From positions 778,945-842,944 of the forward strand of contig NZ_KB903430.1 of assembly GCF_000379765.1 (NCBI RefSeq): a stretch of 64,000 bases of DNA. Reading direction: 5' to 3'. Positions 44,483-52,225 of this stretch are shown here, piece by piece (positions within the stretch are counted from its first letter, which is position 1; each line of letters opens with the position of its first letter). Made by a program: the position numbers and the translations under genes. The notes under the pieces were generated by a model. That model searched no databases and was not told where the DNA came from. It saw nothing but the letters and a program-made list of their open reading frames with translations. The DNA is from Flexithrix dorotheae DSM 6795. Its GTDB lineage: Bacteria > Bacteroidota > Bacteroidia > Cytophagales > Flammeovirgaceae.

Positions 44483-44917
44483 ATATTTAAAATATGGTAT
44501 TTCCTACCAGGTCACATTTTTGGAAATTATTTTAATTGAGCAATTATGGCAAACTTATAATGTTTAATTTAATCTCACTAAATCAACAGAGCAGAATACT
44601 AAAATGAATTAAAATTTATGGTATTCTCCTTAGATTAATTCTTTCCCAAATAAAAGGCAGTGAATCTTAAAAAAAATCCCCAGCCTGAACAGAATCCAAA
44701 CCCAAGTCATTGTTAAAGTTGATTGAGTGACTAATACAATAGATAAAAAGTGAGTTCAAAAAAGGTTTATATTCTTTCAAAACTTTTTATCTCTAAGCAT
44801 TGCCAGAAATATCTGTTTCGACTAGCATGAAATAAGTGGGGTATATCAGTGTGTTAATAAACTGATTATCAACCCCAAATTCTTATTACTTATTTATTGC
44901 CTGTGTCACTAGTATTT
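44483..44917. other. Intergenic region before the type I secretion operon
   Basis: It contains the -7 element for the ABC gene. No convincing ORF, RNA gene or repeat is visible in the rest, which is AT-rich. Confidence 0.4.
44550..44557 (-). promoter_or_regulatory. -7 element (TAAGTTTG) of the type I secretion operon
   Basis: On the minus strand TAAGTTTG matches TAnnTTTG exactly, 68 bp upstream of the ABC gene ATG. A TTG at the ideal 19-nt spacing is absent; one lies 26 nt away. Confidence 0.45.
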
Positions 44918-45217
44918 TCAAAGCCTGAAGGATTCATATAAAATAAAAAGCGGGAAATAGGCTGAGCGTAAAAATAAGGATAAGGGTTTACGTAAGTGGT
45001 GATAGCTTTTATAAAAAATACTGTTCTGGTAATTTATCTCAGCTCGCTGAGATTGCATGTGAACATGATTAACAGCAAGTTCAATTTTTTTTTCAAAATC
45101 CGACTCTTCACTGAAGGGGATTTCAAAGTTTCCTACAATAATAGAGAAATTTTTCTGTGGCAAAAAGGCACCACAACTAAAAAGCATGATTAAAAGGAAT
45201 ATGGCAGCTTTCTTCAA
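44918..45217 (-). CDS. Possible small lipoprotein (99 aa), TTG start
   Basis: The frame starts with TTG and gives MKKAAIFLLIMLFSCG, a convincing lipobox (LFSC) after a short hydrophobic stretch. The remainder (SEESDFEKKIELAVNHVHMQSQRAEINYQNSIFYKS) is probably helical, and the C-terminus has a further hydrophobic stretch. I recognise no family, and nothing beyond the signal supports it. It is divergent from the hexuronate locus. Confidence 0.4.
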   Translation of the reverse strand: MKKAAIFLLIMLFSCGAFLPQKNFSIIVGNFEIPFSEESDFEKKIELAVNHVHMQSQRAEINYQNSIFYKSYHHLRKPLSLFLRSAYFPLFILYESFRL

Positions 45218-45576
45218 CTTTACTTATTTAGCTTTTCTCATTTTTTTACCTTAACTTTTAAAACTTAAAAAAGTTTATTTTCAGCTATATTTTTTTTAAA
45301 CTTTTTTCAAATTTCAGGCCATTTTCAGAAAATGATAATCAGCAAAATTTTCGGGAACGTTTTTGGGAACGTTGCCGTTAAAAAATCCTTTTATTCCCAT
45401 TACTTATTCCCACATTTTCACTAAAATTGACCTTGAATTTAATTGTAACTCCTTCTTTTATTGGAACTTACAAACACTCCCTAACAAACATCCAATTCCT
45501 TAAGCAAAAGATGTTGAGTGTGAGAATTTAACATTAGCTAACGTAAATTATTTAACCCGAATTCAACCTTTTGAAA
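45218..45576. other. Region upstream of uxaC
   Basis: This AT-rich leader region of the hexuronate locus holds a tandem repeat of GGGAACGTT at 45353-45376, a possible operator. No clean TTG-N19-TAnnTTTG promoter is seen near it. Confidence 0.4.
45353..45376. promoter_or_regulatory. Tandem GGGAACGTT direct repeat, possible operator of the hexuronate locus
   Basis: GGGAACGTTTTT (45353-45364) and GGGAACGTTGCC (45365-45376) share nine bases with a 12-bp period. Each contains AACGTT, a dyad with CG at its centre like many LacI-family operators. It lies 200 bp before uxaC. I infer a repressor-binding site; no regulator gene is nearby. Confidence 0.4.
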
Positions 45577-46980
45577 ATGAAAAAATTCCTCGATGAGAAT
45601 TTTGTGCTGGAAACAGCAACTGCTCAAAAGCTATATCGCGAGCATGCGAAAGACATGCCTATAATAGATTACCATTGTCACTTATCACCGGAAGATATTG
45701 CCAACGACCGACAGTTTAAAAACCTGTATGAGATTTGGCTGGAAGGCGACCACTACAAGTGGAGAGCCATGAGAACCAATGGTGTGGATGAAAGTTTTTG
45801 TACCGGAGATAAAAGCCCGTACGAAAAATTTGAAAAATGGGCAGAAACAGTTCCATATACCATGAGAAACCCATTGTATCACTGGACTCATATGGAACTG
45901 AAAGCATATTTCGGTGTAGAAAAATTATTAAATAAAGATACTGCAAAGGAGATTTATGAACATTGTAGTGCTTTGCTTAATACTCCTGAGTATAGCGTAA
46001 GAAATCTTTTAAGGAAAATGAAGGTAAAAGTGGTTTGCACTACCGATGACCCTGCTGATACCCTCGAATTCCACCAGAAAATAAAAGATGATGGATTTGA
46101 AGTAAAAGTACTTCCTACTTTCCGGGCAGATAAAGCGATGGCTATAGAAGATGCCAATGCTTTTATTGCATACATTGAAAAGTTAGGAGAAACTGCCGGA
46201 ATGAAAATTTCCAGCTACAAAGACCTGAAAAATGCACTAAGAAAACGTCATGATTTTTTCCATGAAATGGGCGGCAGATTATCGGATCATGGACTGGAGC
46301 ATGTGTATGCCAGTAAGTACAACAACAATGAAATCAAAACCATTTTCAACAAAGCTCTTATTAAAGCAGAGCTGAAACCAAAGGAAATTACCAAATTCAA
46401 ATCGGCCATGCTGGTTTTCCTTGCCGAAATGGATCATGAAAAGGGATGGACGCAACAATTCCACCTGGGTGCGCTAAGAAACAACAGCTCCCGAATGATG
46501 AGAGAACTCGGACCAGACACCGGTTTTGATTCCATTGGTGATTTTGAAATGGCTAAACCACTTTCCAAATTTTTGGACCGACTGGACAATAAGGATAAAC
46601 TGGCTAAAACCATTTTATATAACCTGAATCCAAGAGATAATTATTTAATGGGAACCATGACCGGTAACTTCAACGATGGTTCTACTCCCGGAAAAATTCA
46701 ATTTGGAACCGGCTGGTGGTTTTTGGATCAGAAAGAAGCGATGGAATGGCAAATGAATGCTCTGTCAAACCTTGGCCTGTTGAGCCGGTTTGTGGGTATG
46801 CTTACCGATTCCAGGAGCTTTATGTCCTTTCCAAGACACGATTACTTCAGAAGAATTCTTTGCAACCTGTTGGGGAATGATATCGAAAACGGATTGCTTC
46901 CGGAAGAAGAAATGAAATGGATCGGTAAAATTGTAGAGGATGTGTGCTACAATAATGCAAACGAATTCTTTGGTTTTTAA
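45577..46980 (+). CDS. uxaC: Glucuronate/galacturonate isomerase
   Basis: I use the ATG at 45577; a TTG two codons upstream is also in frame. The 467-residue amidohydrolase-like enzyme has IIDYHCHLSPEDIAND near the N-terminus, with the HxH metal pair, and GLLSRFVGMLTDSRSFMSFPRHDYFRRIL near the C-terminus, both typical of UxaC. It converts glucuronate to fructuronate and galacturonate to tagaturonate. It heads the locus for hexuronate breakdown, with kdgK 97 bp downstream. Confidence 0.95.
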   Translation: MKKFLDENFVLETATAQKLYREHAKDMPIIDYHCHLSPEDIANDRQFKNLYEIWLEGDHYKWRAMRTNGVDESFCTGDKSPYEKFEKWAETVPYTMRNPLYHWTHMELKAYFGVEKLLNKDTAKEIYEHCSALLNTPEYSVRNLLRKMKVKVVCTTDDPADTLEFHQKIKDDGFEVKVLPTFRADKAMAIEDANAFIAYIEKLGETAGMKISSYKDLKNALRKRHDFFHEMGGRLSDHGLEHVYASKYNNNEIKTIFNKALIKAELKPKEITKFKSAMLVFLAEMDHEKGWTQQFHLGALRNNSSRMMRELGPDTGFDSIGDFEMAKPLSKFLDRLDNKDKLAKTILYNLNPRDNYLMGTMTGNFNDGSTPGKIQFGTGWWFLDQKEAMEWQMNALSNLGLLSRFVGMLTDSRSFMSFPRHDYFRRILCNLLGNDIENGLLPEEEMKWIGKIVEDVCYNNANEFFGF

Positions 46981-47077
46981 TCATTTCATCACTTCAATAC
47001 GATAGATATATCATTCTAATAAAAATATTAAAACTTATCATCAGAACATCTAAACAAATAATAAAACAAAAATAGAA

Positions 47078-48115
47078 ATGGGAAAAAAAGTTGTAACATT
47101 TGGGGAGATCATGCTGAGGTTGGCAACTCCTGGTTATTTAAGATTTGCTCAAACAGATACCTTTTCAGGTACTTACGGTGGTGGAGAAGCCAATGTTGCA
47201 GTATCACTAGCCAATTATGGACTGGATGCTACTTTCGTCACCAGACTTCCAGATAATGACATCGGAAAGGCGGCTTTAATGAACTTAAGAAAATTTAATG
47301 TAGATACCAGCAAAATCGTGTACGGTGGAGAAAGACTGGGTATCTATTTCCTTGAAACAGGTGCTGTTTCAAGAGGAAGTAAGGTGGTTTATGACAGAGC
47401 ACATTCCGCTTTATCAACTATCCAACCTGGAATGATCGACTGGGATAAAGTACTTGATGGCGCTGAGTGGTTCCACTGGACTGGAATTACCCCGGCTGTT
47501 TCGGAAGGTGCTGCTGCAGTTTGTTTAGAGGGAATTAAGGCTGCAAATGCTAAAGGAGTTACCGTTTCCACTGACTTGAACTATAGAAAAAACCTTTGGA
47601 AATGGGGTAAAACTGCTGGTGAAGTAATGCCAGAATTAGTAGAAGGATGTGACGTAATCCTTGGAAATGAGGAAGATGCAGAAAAAGTATTCGGAATTCA
47701 CCCTGAAGGAGTAGATGTAACTGCAGGACATGTGGAAGGTGCTGCTTACGAATCGGTAGGAAAACAGTTGATGGAGAAATTCCCAAGAGCTAAAAAAGCT
47801 ATTATTACTTTAAGGGGTTCAATTAATGCCAACCACAACTCATGGGCTGGTGTACTTTGGGATGGCAACAAACTTTTCCAATCTAAACAATACCAAATCA
47901 CACACATTGTGGACAGAGTTGGTGGTGGTGATTCATTTATGGGTGGATTAATCTACGGATTATTAACTTATCCTGATGACGATCAAAAAGCACTTGAATT
48001 CGCAGTTGCAGCTTCTTGTCTGAAACATACCATTTATGGTGATGTAAACCAGGTAACTGTAGATGAAGTAGAGAAGTTGATGAGTGGAGACGCTTCAGGA
48101 AGAGTTTCCAGATAA
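47078..48115 (+). CDS. kdgK: 2-dehydro-3-deoxygluconokinase (PfkB-type sugar kinase)
   Basis: The 345-residue ribokinase-family protein has TFGEIMLRLATPGY at the N-terminus, the GGGEANVAVSLANYGLDATFV segment and the C-terminal anion-hole motif VDRVGGGDSFMGGLIY. Placed between uxaC and a KDPG aldolase, it should phosphorylate KDG to KDPG. Its length and style resemble KdgK-type PfkB proteins of Bacteroidota. Confidence 0.92.
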   Translation: MGKKVVTFGEIMLRLATPGYLRFAQTDTFSGTYGGGEANVAVSLANYGLDATFVTRLPDNDIGKAALMNLRKFNVDTSKIVYGGERLGIYFLETGAVSRGSKVVYDRAHSALSTIQPGMIDWDKVLDGAEWFHWTGITPAVSEGAAAVCLEGIKAANAKGVTVSTDLNYRKNLWKWGKTAGEVMPELVEGCDVILGNEEDAEKVFGIHPEGVDVTAGHVEGAAYESVGKQLMEKFPRAKKAIITLRGSINANHNSWAGVLWDGNKLFQSKQYQITHIVDRVGGGDSFMGGLIYGLLTYPDDDQKALEFAVAASCLKHTIYGDVNQVTVDEVEKLMSGDASGRVSR

Positions 48116-48137
48116 GTTCAAGCAAAATTCACTTAAC

Positions 48138-48163
48138 CTGGCGCAAGGGTCCCCTTGTGCCAG
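48138..48163 (+). other. Intercistronic hairpin between kdgK and kdgA
   Basis: CTGGCGCAAGGG and CCCTTGTGCCAG pair over 12 bp with one G-U pair. No T-run follows (TATATGAAAA), so it is not a terminator. It sits 28 bp before the kdgA start and could stabilise processed mRNA ends or set the expression ratio. Confidence 0.6.
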
Positions 48164-48191
48164 TATATGAAAAAAAATCACAAAAAATAAA

Positions 48192-48863
48192 ATGGCAAGA
48201 TTTACAAGAATACAGGCAGCACAGGCCATGGGTGAAACCGGTATCGTTCCGGTATTTTACCACAAGGATATTGAAGTGTGCAAAAAAGTGTTGAAAGCAT
48301 GCTACGATGGAGGAGTAAGGGTTTTTGAATTTACCAACCGTGGAGACTATGCCCATGAGGTTTTTGCAGAATTGAATAAATATGCAGCCAAAGAAGCACC
48401 AGAAATGATTTTGGGAATTGGTTCTGTAGTAGATGCAGGAACCACTTCACTTTACATTCAGCTTGGGGCTAATTTCGTAGTTTCTCCAGTATTGAATCCG
48501 GAAATGGCCAAAGTTTGTAACAGAAGAAAAATCGGGTGGTCACCAGGATGCGGTTCACTTTCAGAGATTTCTTATGCTGAAGAATTAGGTGCTGAAGTAG
48601 TGAAGATTTTCCCTGGTTCTGAAGTTGGAGGTCCTAAATTCGTGAAAGCAGTAAAAGGGCCTTTCCCATGGTCGAGCATCATGCCTACTGGTGGTGTGAC
48701 TCCAACTGAGGAAAACCTTTCAGAGTGGTTTAATGCTGGTGTGCATTGTGTGGGAATGGGTTCTCAATTAATTACTAAGGACATCATTGCTGATGGCAAT
48801 TACGCTAAGCTTACCGAGCTGGTGAAAAGTGCTCTTGCAATTGTAAAGAAGATAAAAGGGTAA
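48192..48863 (+). CDS. kdgA: 2-dehydro-3-deoxyphosphogluconate (KDPG) aldolase
   Basis: The 223-residue class I aldolase has the catalytic region VFEFTNRGDYA, with Glu and the substrate-binding Arg of Eda-type enzymes, and the Schiff-base lysine in VVKIFPGSEVG. It splits KDPG to pyruvate and glyceraldehyde-3-phosphate, the last step of the pathway encoded around it. It differs from the window's DgoA-like paralogue at 21512, which has Asn at the Arg position. A hairpin at 48873-48898 follows the stop. Confidence 0.93.
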   Translation: MARFTRIQAAQAMGETGIVPVFYHKDIEVCKKVLKACYDGGVRVFEFTNRGDYAHEVFAELNKYAAKEAPEMILGIGSVVDAGTTSLYIQLGANFVVSPVLNPEMAKVCNRRKIGWSPGCGSLSEISYAEELGAEVVKIFPGSEVGGPKFVKAVKGPFPWSSIMPTGGVTPTEENLSEWFNAGVHCVGMGSQLITKDIIADGNYAKLTELVKSALAIVKKIKG

Positions 48864-48872
48864 TAAGCAATT

Positions 48873-48898
48873 AGAGGAACTGGACTTTCAGTTCCTCT
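48873..48898 (+). terminator. Weak terminator-like hairpin after kdgA
   Basis: AGAGGAACTG and CAGTTCCTCT form a perfect 10-bp stem around GACTTT. The following sequence ATACCCTTATT has few Ts, so termination may be partial and the TRAP genes may still be read. Confidence 0.5.
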
Positions 48899-48987
48899 AT
48901 ACCCTTATTGGCTATGAAATAAATCAGCAATTTCTAAATTGAAGTTTCCAAAGTTTTTTTTGTATTTTGGAGACAAAACTTCTGAAA

Positions 48988-49980
48988 ATGAAAATCAAAA
49001 ATATTTTAATCAAAGCTTTTTTAATCAGCACGGTTTTGTTAGGCATGCAGTCCTGTGGCGGGAAGCAGGGTGGAGTAAGGACTTTAAAGCTTGCCCATAC
49101 CCTCAATACTCAACATTCAGTGCATAAGGCCATGCTTTTAATGGCTGAAAAAGTGAAAGAAAAATCCGGAGGTAAACTTGAACTGGAAGTTTATCACAGT
49201 GCCCAACTCGGAACAGAAAGCCAATGTCTTGAATTGCTCCAAATTGGGAGCCTGGCCATGACCAAAGTTTCTGCAGCGGTAATGGAAAGCTTTGCCCCAA
49301 GCTATAAAGTATTAGGCCTGCCCTATATCTTCAAGAATAAAGAACACATGTTTAATGTGCAGGATGGACCAATCGGTAAAAAAATATTACAGGATGGAGA
49401 AGAAGCCTGGCTAAGAGGTTTATGCTTTTTTGATGCAGGCAGCAGGAGCTTTTACACTAAATCCAACCCCATTGAATCTCCAGACGATTTAAAAGGTCTG
49501 AAAATTAGGGTAATGAAAAGTATCACCGCCAATAAAATGGTAAGTGCTATGGGAGCCGCACCCATGCCCATTTCATTTGGTGAATTATATACTGCACTAC
49601 AGCAGGGAGTTGTAGATGGTGCAGAAAACAACCCACCAAGTTTTTACCTGTCCAAACACTATGAGGTCTGTAAATACTACTCTATTGATGAGCATTCTTC
49701 AGTCCCCGATGTTTTATTAATTTCAACTGTCATTTGGGACAGATTAAGCGATGAAGAAAAAACATGGATTCAGGAGGCTGCTAATGAATGTGTTCCTGCC
49801 CAAAGAAAGTTTTGGGAAGAGTCTGAAGCAGAATCATTAAAAGCGGTACAAGAGGCCGGGGTAAAAGTTAATTACCCTAAAAAAGAGCCTTTTTCAGAGC
49901 GGGTAAGTGATATGTATGATTCTTATAAATCTGACCCAAAAATTTATAACCTTATTCAGGAAATAAGAGCTCTGGATTAA
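48988..49980 (+). CDS. TRAP transporter substrate-binding lipoprotein (DctP-type)
   Basis: I use the ATG at 48988; a TTG start lies 21 bp upstream. The 330-residue protein has a lipobox (LLGMQSC) and the DctP pattern: KLAHTLNTQHSVHKAMLLMAEKV, GTESQCLELLQIGSLAMTKVS, and LKGLKIRVMKSITANKMVSAMGA with the carboxylate-clamping arginine. It should capture a hexuronate and deliver it to the two membrane subunits downstream. The locus supports galacturonate or glucuronate as ligand; no binding test is possible from sequence. Confidence 0.93.
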   Translation: MKIKNILIKAFLISTVLLGMQSCGGKQGGVRTLKLAHTLNTQHSVHKAMLLMAEKVKEKSGGKLELEVYHSAQLGTESQCLELLQIGSLAMTKVSAAVMESFAPSYKVLGLPYIFKNKEHMFNVQDGPIGKKILQDGEEAWLRGLCFFDAGSRSFYTKSNPIESPDDLKGLKIRVMKSITANKMVSAMGAAPMPISFGELYTALQQGVVDGAENNPPSFYLSKHYEVCKYYSIDEHSSVPDVLLISTVIWDRLSDEEKTWIQEAANECVPAQRKFWEESEAESLKAVQEAGVKVNYPKKEPFSERVSDMYDSYKSDPKIYNLIQEIRALD

Positions 49981-50013
49981 AATCAATAAACTTAGCATAC
50001 AAACTGATTTAAA

Positions 50014-50487
50014 ATGCGAACTATAATTAATGACATTCTAGGAAAGTTTTTAGTTTTCCTGATGGCACTCATGGTGATAAACGTCCTGCTTCAGGTAGCA
50101 GCCAGAGGATTAAATCTTTCTATGCCTTTTACCGAAGAACTTGCCGGGTTTTTATTAATCTGGGTAGGTTTACTGGGTGCAAGTTATGCAACGGGAAAGC
50201 ACCTTCACCTGGCCATAGATATTATCCCCAGACAATCTTCTGCTTCAACCCAGAAAAGACTCAATGTGATTGTGAATATCATTGTAATTGGATTTGCACT
50301 TACGGTGATGGTCATAGGAGGAATAAGGCTGGTGTACATCACACTTAGTCTTAACCAGATTTCCCCCGTGTTGGAAATTCAAAAAGGGTATATCTACACG
50401 GTACTGCCAATAAGCGGATTATTAATCATATATTACAGCTTTCTGAATATGAAAGATAATCCTTATACAGAATCTGAAAATGTTTGA
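50014..50487 (+). CDS. TRAP transporter small membrane subunit (DctQ-type)
   Basis: The 157-residue protein has four hydrophobic segments and the DctQ-style stretch FTEELAGFLLIWVGLLGASYATGKHLHLAID. It pairs with the large permease encoded 87 bp downstream to form the sodium- or proton-driven TRAP channel. Confidence 0.92.
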   Translation: MRTIINDILGKFLVFLMALMVINVLLQVAARGLNLSMPFTEELAGFLLIWVGLLGASYATGKHLHLAIDIIPRQSSASTQKRLNVIVNIIVIGFALTVMVIGGIRLVYITLSLNQISPVLEIQKGYIYTVLPISGLLIIYYSFLNMKDNPYTESENV

Positions 50488-50574
50488 TCACTAACAAATA
50501 AACAGCTGTGAAACCTCCTTTTTTAAATCCAAAAAATCTGGTTGTCATAGTCACAAAACATCTACTAAAGAAAA

Positions 50575-51861
50575 ATGGAAGTATTAATACTGGTTTTAAG
50601 TTTCGTAATATTATTGGCCATTGGAGTGCCAATCGCCTATAGCATTGGAATTTCGGCTATTCTTACCATGTTGGTGAGTATTCTTCCCATTCCGGCATTT
50701 ACTACTATTGCTCAGCGAATGGCTACCGGCCTGGATAGTTTTGCACTGTTAGCCATACCCTTTTTCATTCTGGCCGGACAACTCATGAATAAAGGAGGAA
50801 TAGCCAGCCGGCTCATTGAGTTTGCCAAAGTGATTGTGGGAAGATTTCCCGGAGGTTTAGCTTTTGTAAACATTCTGGCCTGTATGCTTTTTGGGGCGAT
50901 CTCAGGATCTGCGGTAGCAGCAGCTTCTGCTATCGGAGGGTTTATGAATCCTAAAATGGCTGAAGAGGGATATGATAAATCATTTGCTGCTGCAGTTAAT
51001 ATTACTTCTTCCACTACAGGAATGATCATTCCTCCAAGTAATATTCTCATTGTTTATTCACTGGCAGCAGGGAGCGTATCAATTGGAGCTTTATTCCTTG
51101 CCGGGTATTTACCGGGAATTTTAGTAGGCGTATTACTGATGATTGTAGCAGGGGTTACTTCTTACAGAAAAAAATATCCTACTGCTCCTGGTGTAGGAAT
51201 GAAAGAGGCATTAAAAAAATTATTTGATGCAGTTCCTTCTCTTTTTTTACTAATCGTAGTAATTGGAGGAATCGTAGCAGGATATTTTACAGCTACTGAA
51301 GCTTCTGCCATCGCAGTAGTTTATACACTGGTTTTAGCTATGATTTACAAAGAAGTTAAAATAAAAGACCTTCCAGGAATTTTATTGGATACAGTTTCCA
51401 CTACTTCCATTGTAATGATTTTGATTGCCACTTCCATGGGAATGTCATGGGTAATGTCTTATGAAAATATTCCTCAATCGGTAAGTGCAGCACTACTCAC
51501 TATCAGCAACAACAAAATCATTGTGTTACTGATCATTAACCTGATTTTGCTTTTTGTTGGGGTTTTCATGGATATGACTCCTGCGGTTTTAATTTTTACG
51601 CCAATTTTTCTTCCGGTAGTTACAGAATTGGGAATTGACCCGGTTCATTACGGAATAATTATGGTGCTCAACCTTTGTGTAGGACTTTGTACACCTCCAG
51701 TGGGAAGTGTGCTTTTCGTAGGCTGTAGCGTAGCGAATATTTCAATCGATAGGGTGATTAAACCACTATTGCCATTTTTCATTGCCATGTTGGTGGCTTT
51801 AATGATTGTGACTTATGTTCCAGAGCTAAGTCTTTGGTTACCAAGCTTATTCGACATGTAA
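50575..51861 (+). CDS. TRAP transporter large permease (DctM-type)
   Basis: The 428-residue, about 12-helix protein has the DctM pattern: GVPIAYSIGISAILTML, ALLAIPFFILAGQLMNKGGIASRLI, GAISGSAVAAASAIGGFM and a C-terminal GLCTPPVGSVLFVGCSV. It is the ion-coupled transport subunit of the hexuronate TRAP system. A 365-bp gap without genes separates it from uxaA. Confidence 0.94.
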   Translation: MEVLILVLSFVILLAIGVPIAYSIGISAILTMLVSILPIPAFTTIAQRMATGLDSFALLAIPFFILAGQLMNKGGIASRLIEFAKVIVGRFPGGLAFVNILACMLFGAISGSAVAAASAIGGFMNPKMAEEGYDKSFAAAVNITSSTTGMIIPPSNILIVYSLAAGSVSIGALFLAGYLPGILVGVLLMIVAGVTSYRKKYPTAPGVGMKEALKKLFDAVPSLFLLIVVIGGIVAGYFTATEASAIAVVYTLVLAMIYKEVKIKDLPGILLDTVSTTSIVMILIATSMGMSWVMSYENIPQSVSAALLTISNNKIIVLLIINLILLFVGVFMDMTPAVLIFTPIFLPVVTELGIDPVHYGIIMVLNLCVGLCTPPVGSVLFVGCSVANISIDRVIKPLLPFFIAMLVALMIVTYVPELSLWLPSLFDM

Positions 51862-52061
51862 TTTTCTTAGAATAAATTTCAATTAAAAGACAAAGGGTTA
51901 ATAACAATTTCAATTACCAGTAAAATTTACGTCCCAGCAGGGTCTGCATTTTTCGCGACCCTGTGTCATTAAAGCTCCTGAAGCCAGATTTACGCAAGGT
52001 CTCTGTCGAAGACTCTGCTGTGAAAAAGTGATTTATTGATACCTTGGGATTTAATTAAGAA

Positions 52062-52073
52062 TTAACCGGTTAA
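52062..52073. promoter_or_regulatory. TTAACCGGTTAA palindrome upstream of uxaA
   Basis: A perfect 12-bp palindrome with CG at its centre, followed by a further AGGTTAA half-site. It lies about 60 bp upstream of the start inferred from the promoter. A LacI-type or similar regulator could bind here; that is inference. Confidence 0.4.
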
Positions 52074-52093
52074 AGGTTAAACCCCTGAACTTC

Positions 52094-52123
52094 TTGTGTT
52101 TACTGAATAATTGCTCAACTTTG
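52094..52123 (+). promoter_or_regulatory. Candidate uxaA promoter (TTG-N19-CAACTTTG)
   Basis: TTG at 52094-52096 is followed after exactly 19 nt by CAACTTTG (52116-52123), one base off TAnnTTTG. The inferred start would leave a leader of about 95 nt before the ATG at 52226. Confidence 0.55.
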
Positions 52124-52225
52124 TAAAAAGTAGCAGTACTGAAACTTTTGAGTTATTGTATACTCATTTCCAGGGACTTACAGCTAAAAATACTGAATAA
52201 ATTTAGAACAACTATTTTATAGTTT

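Larger units (their letters stand above)
51862..52225. other. Region between the TRAP permease and uxaA genes
   Basis: It holds a hairpin at 51938-51963 (CAGGGTC / GACCCTG, no T-run), a TTAACCGGTTAA palindrome at 52062-52073 and a promoter-like TTG-N19-CAACTTTG at 52094-52123. It therefore looks like a second promoter region inside the locus rather than simple read-through. Confidence 0.5.

Noticed and set aside
45218-45576. Promoter search upstream of uxaC
   Set aside because: No TTG-N19-TAnnTTTG pair could be found, so no promoter was called despite the operator-like repeat.
51938-51963. CAGGGTC/GACCCTG hairpin as terminator of the TRAP genes
   Set aside because: No T-run follows; listed only as content of the intergenic region.
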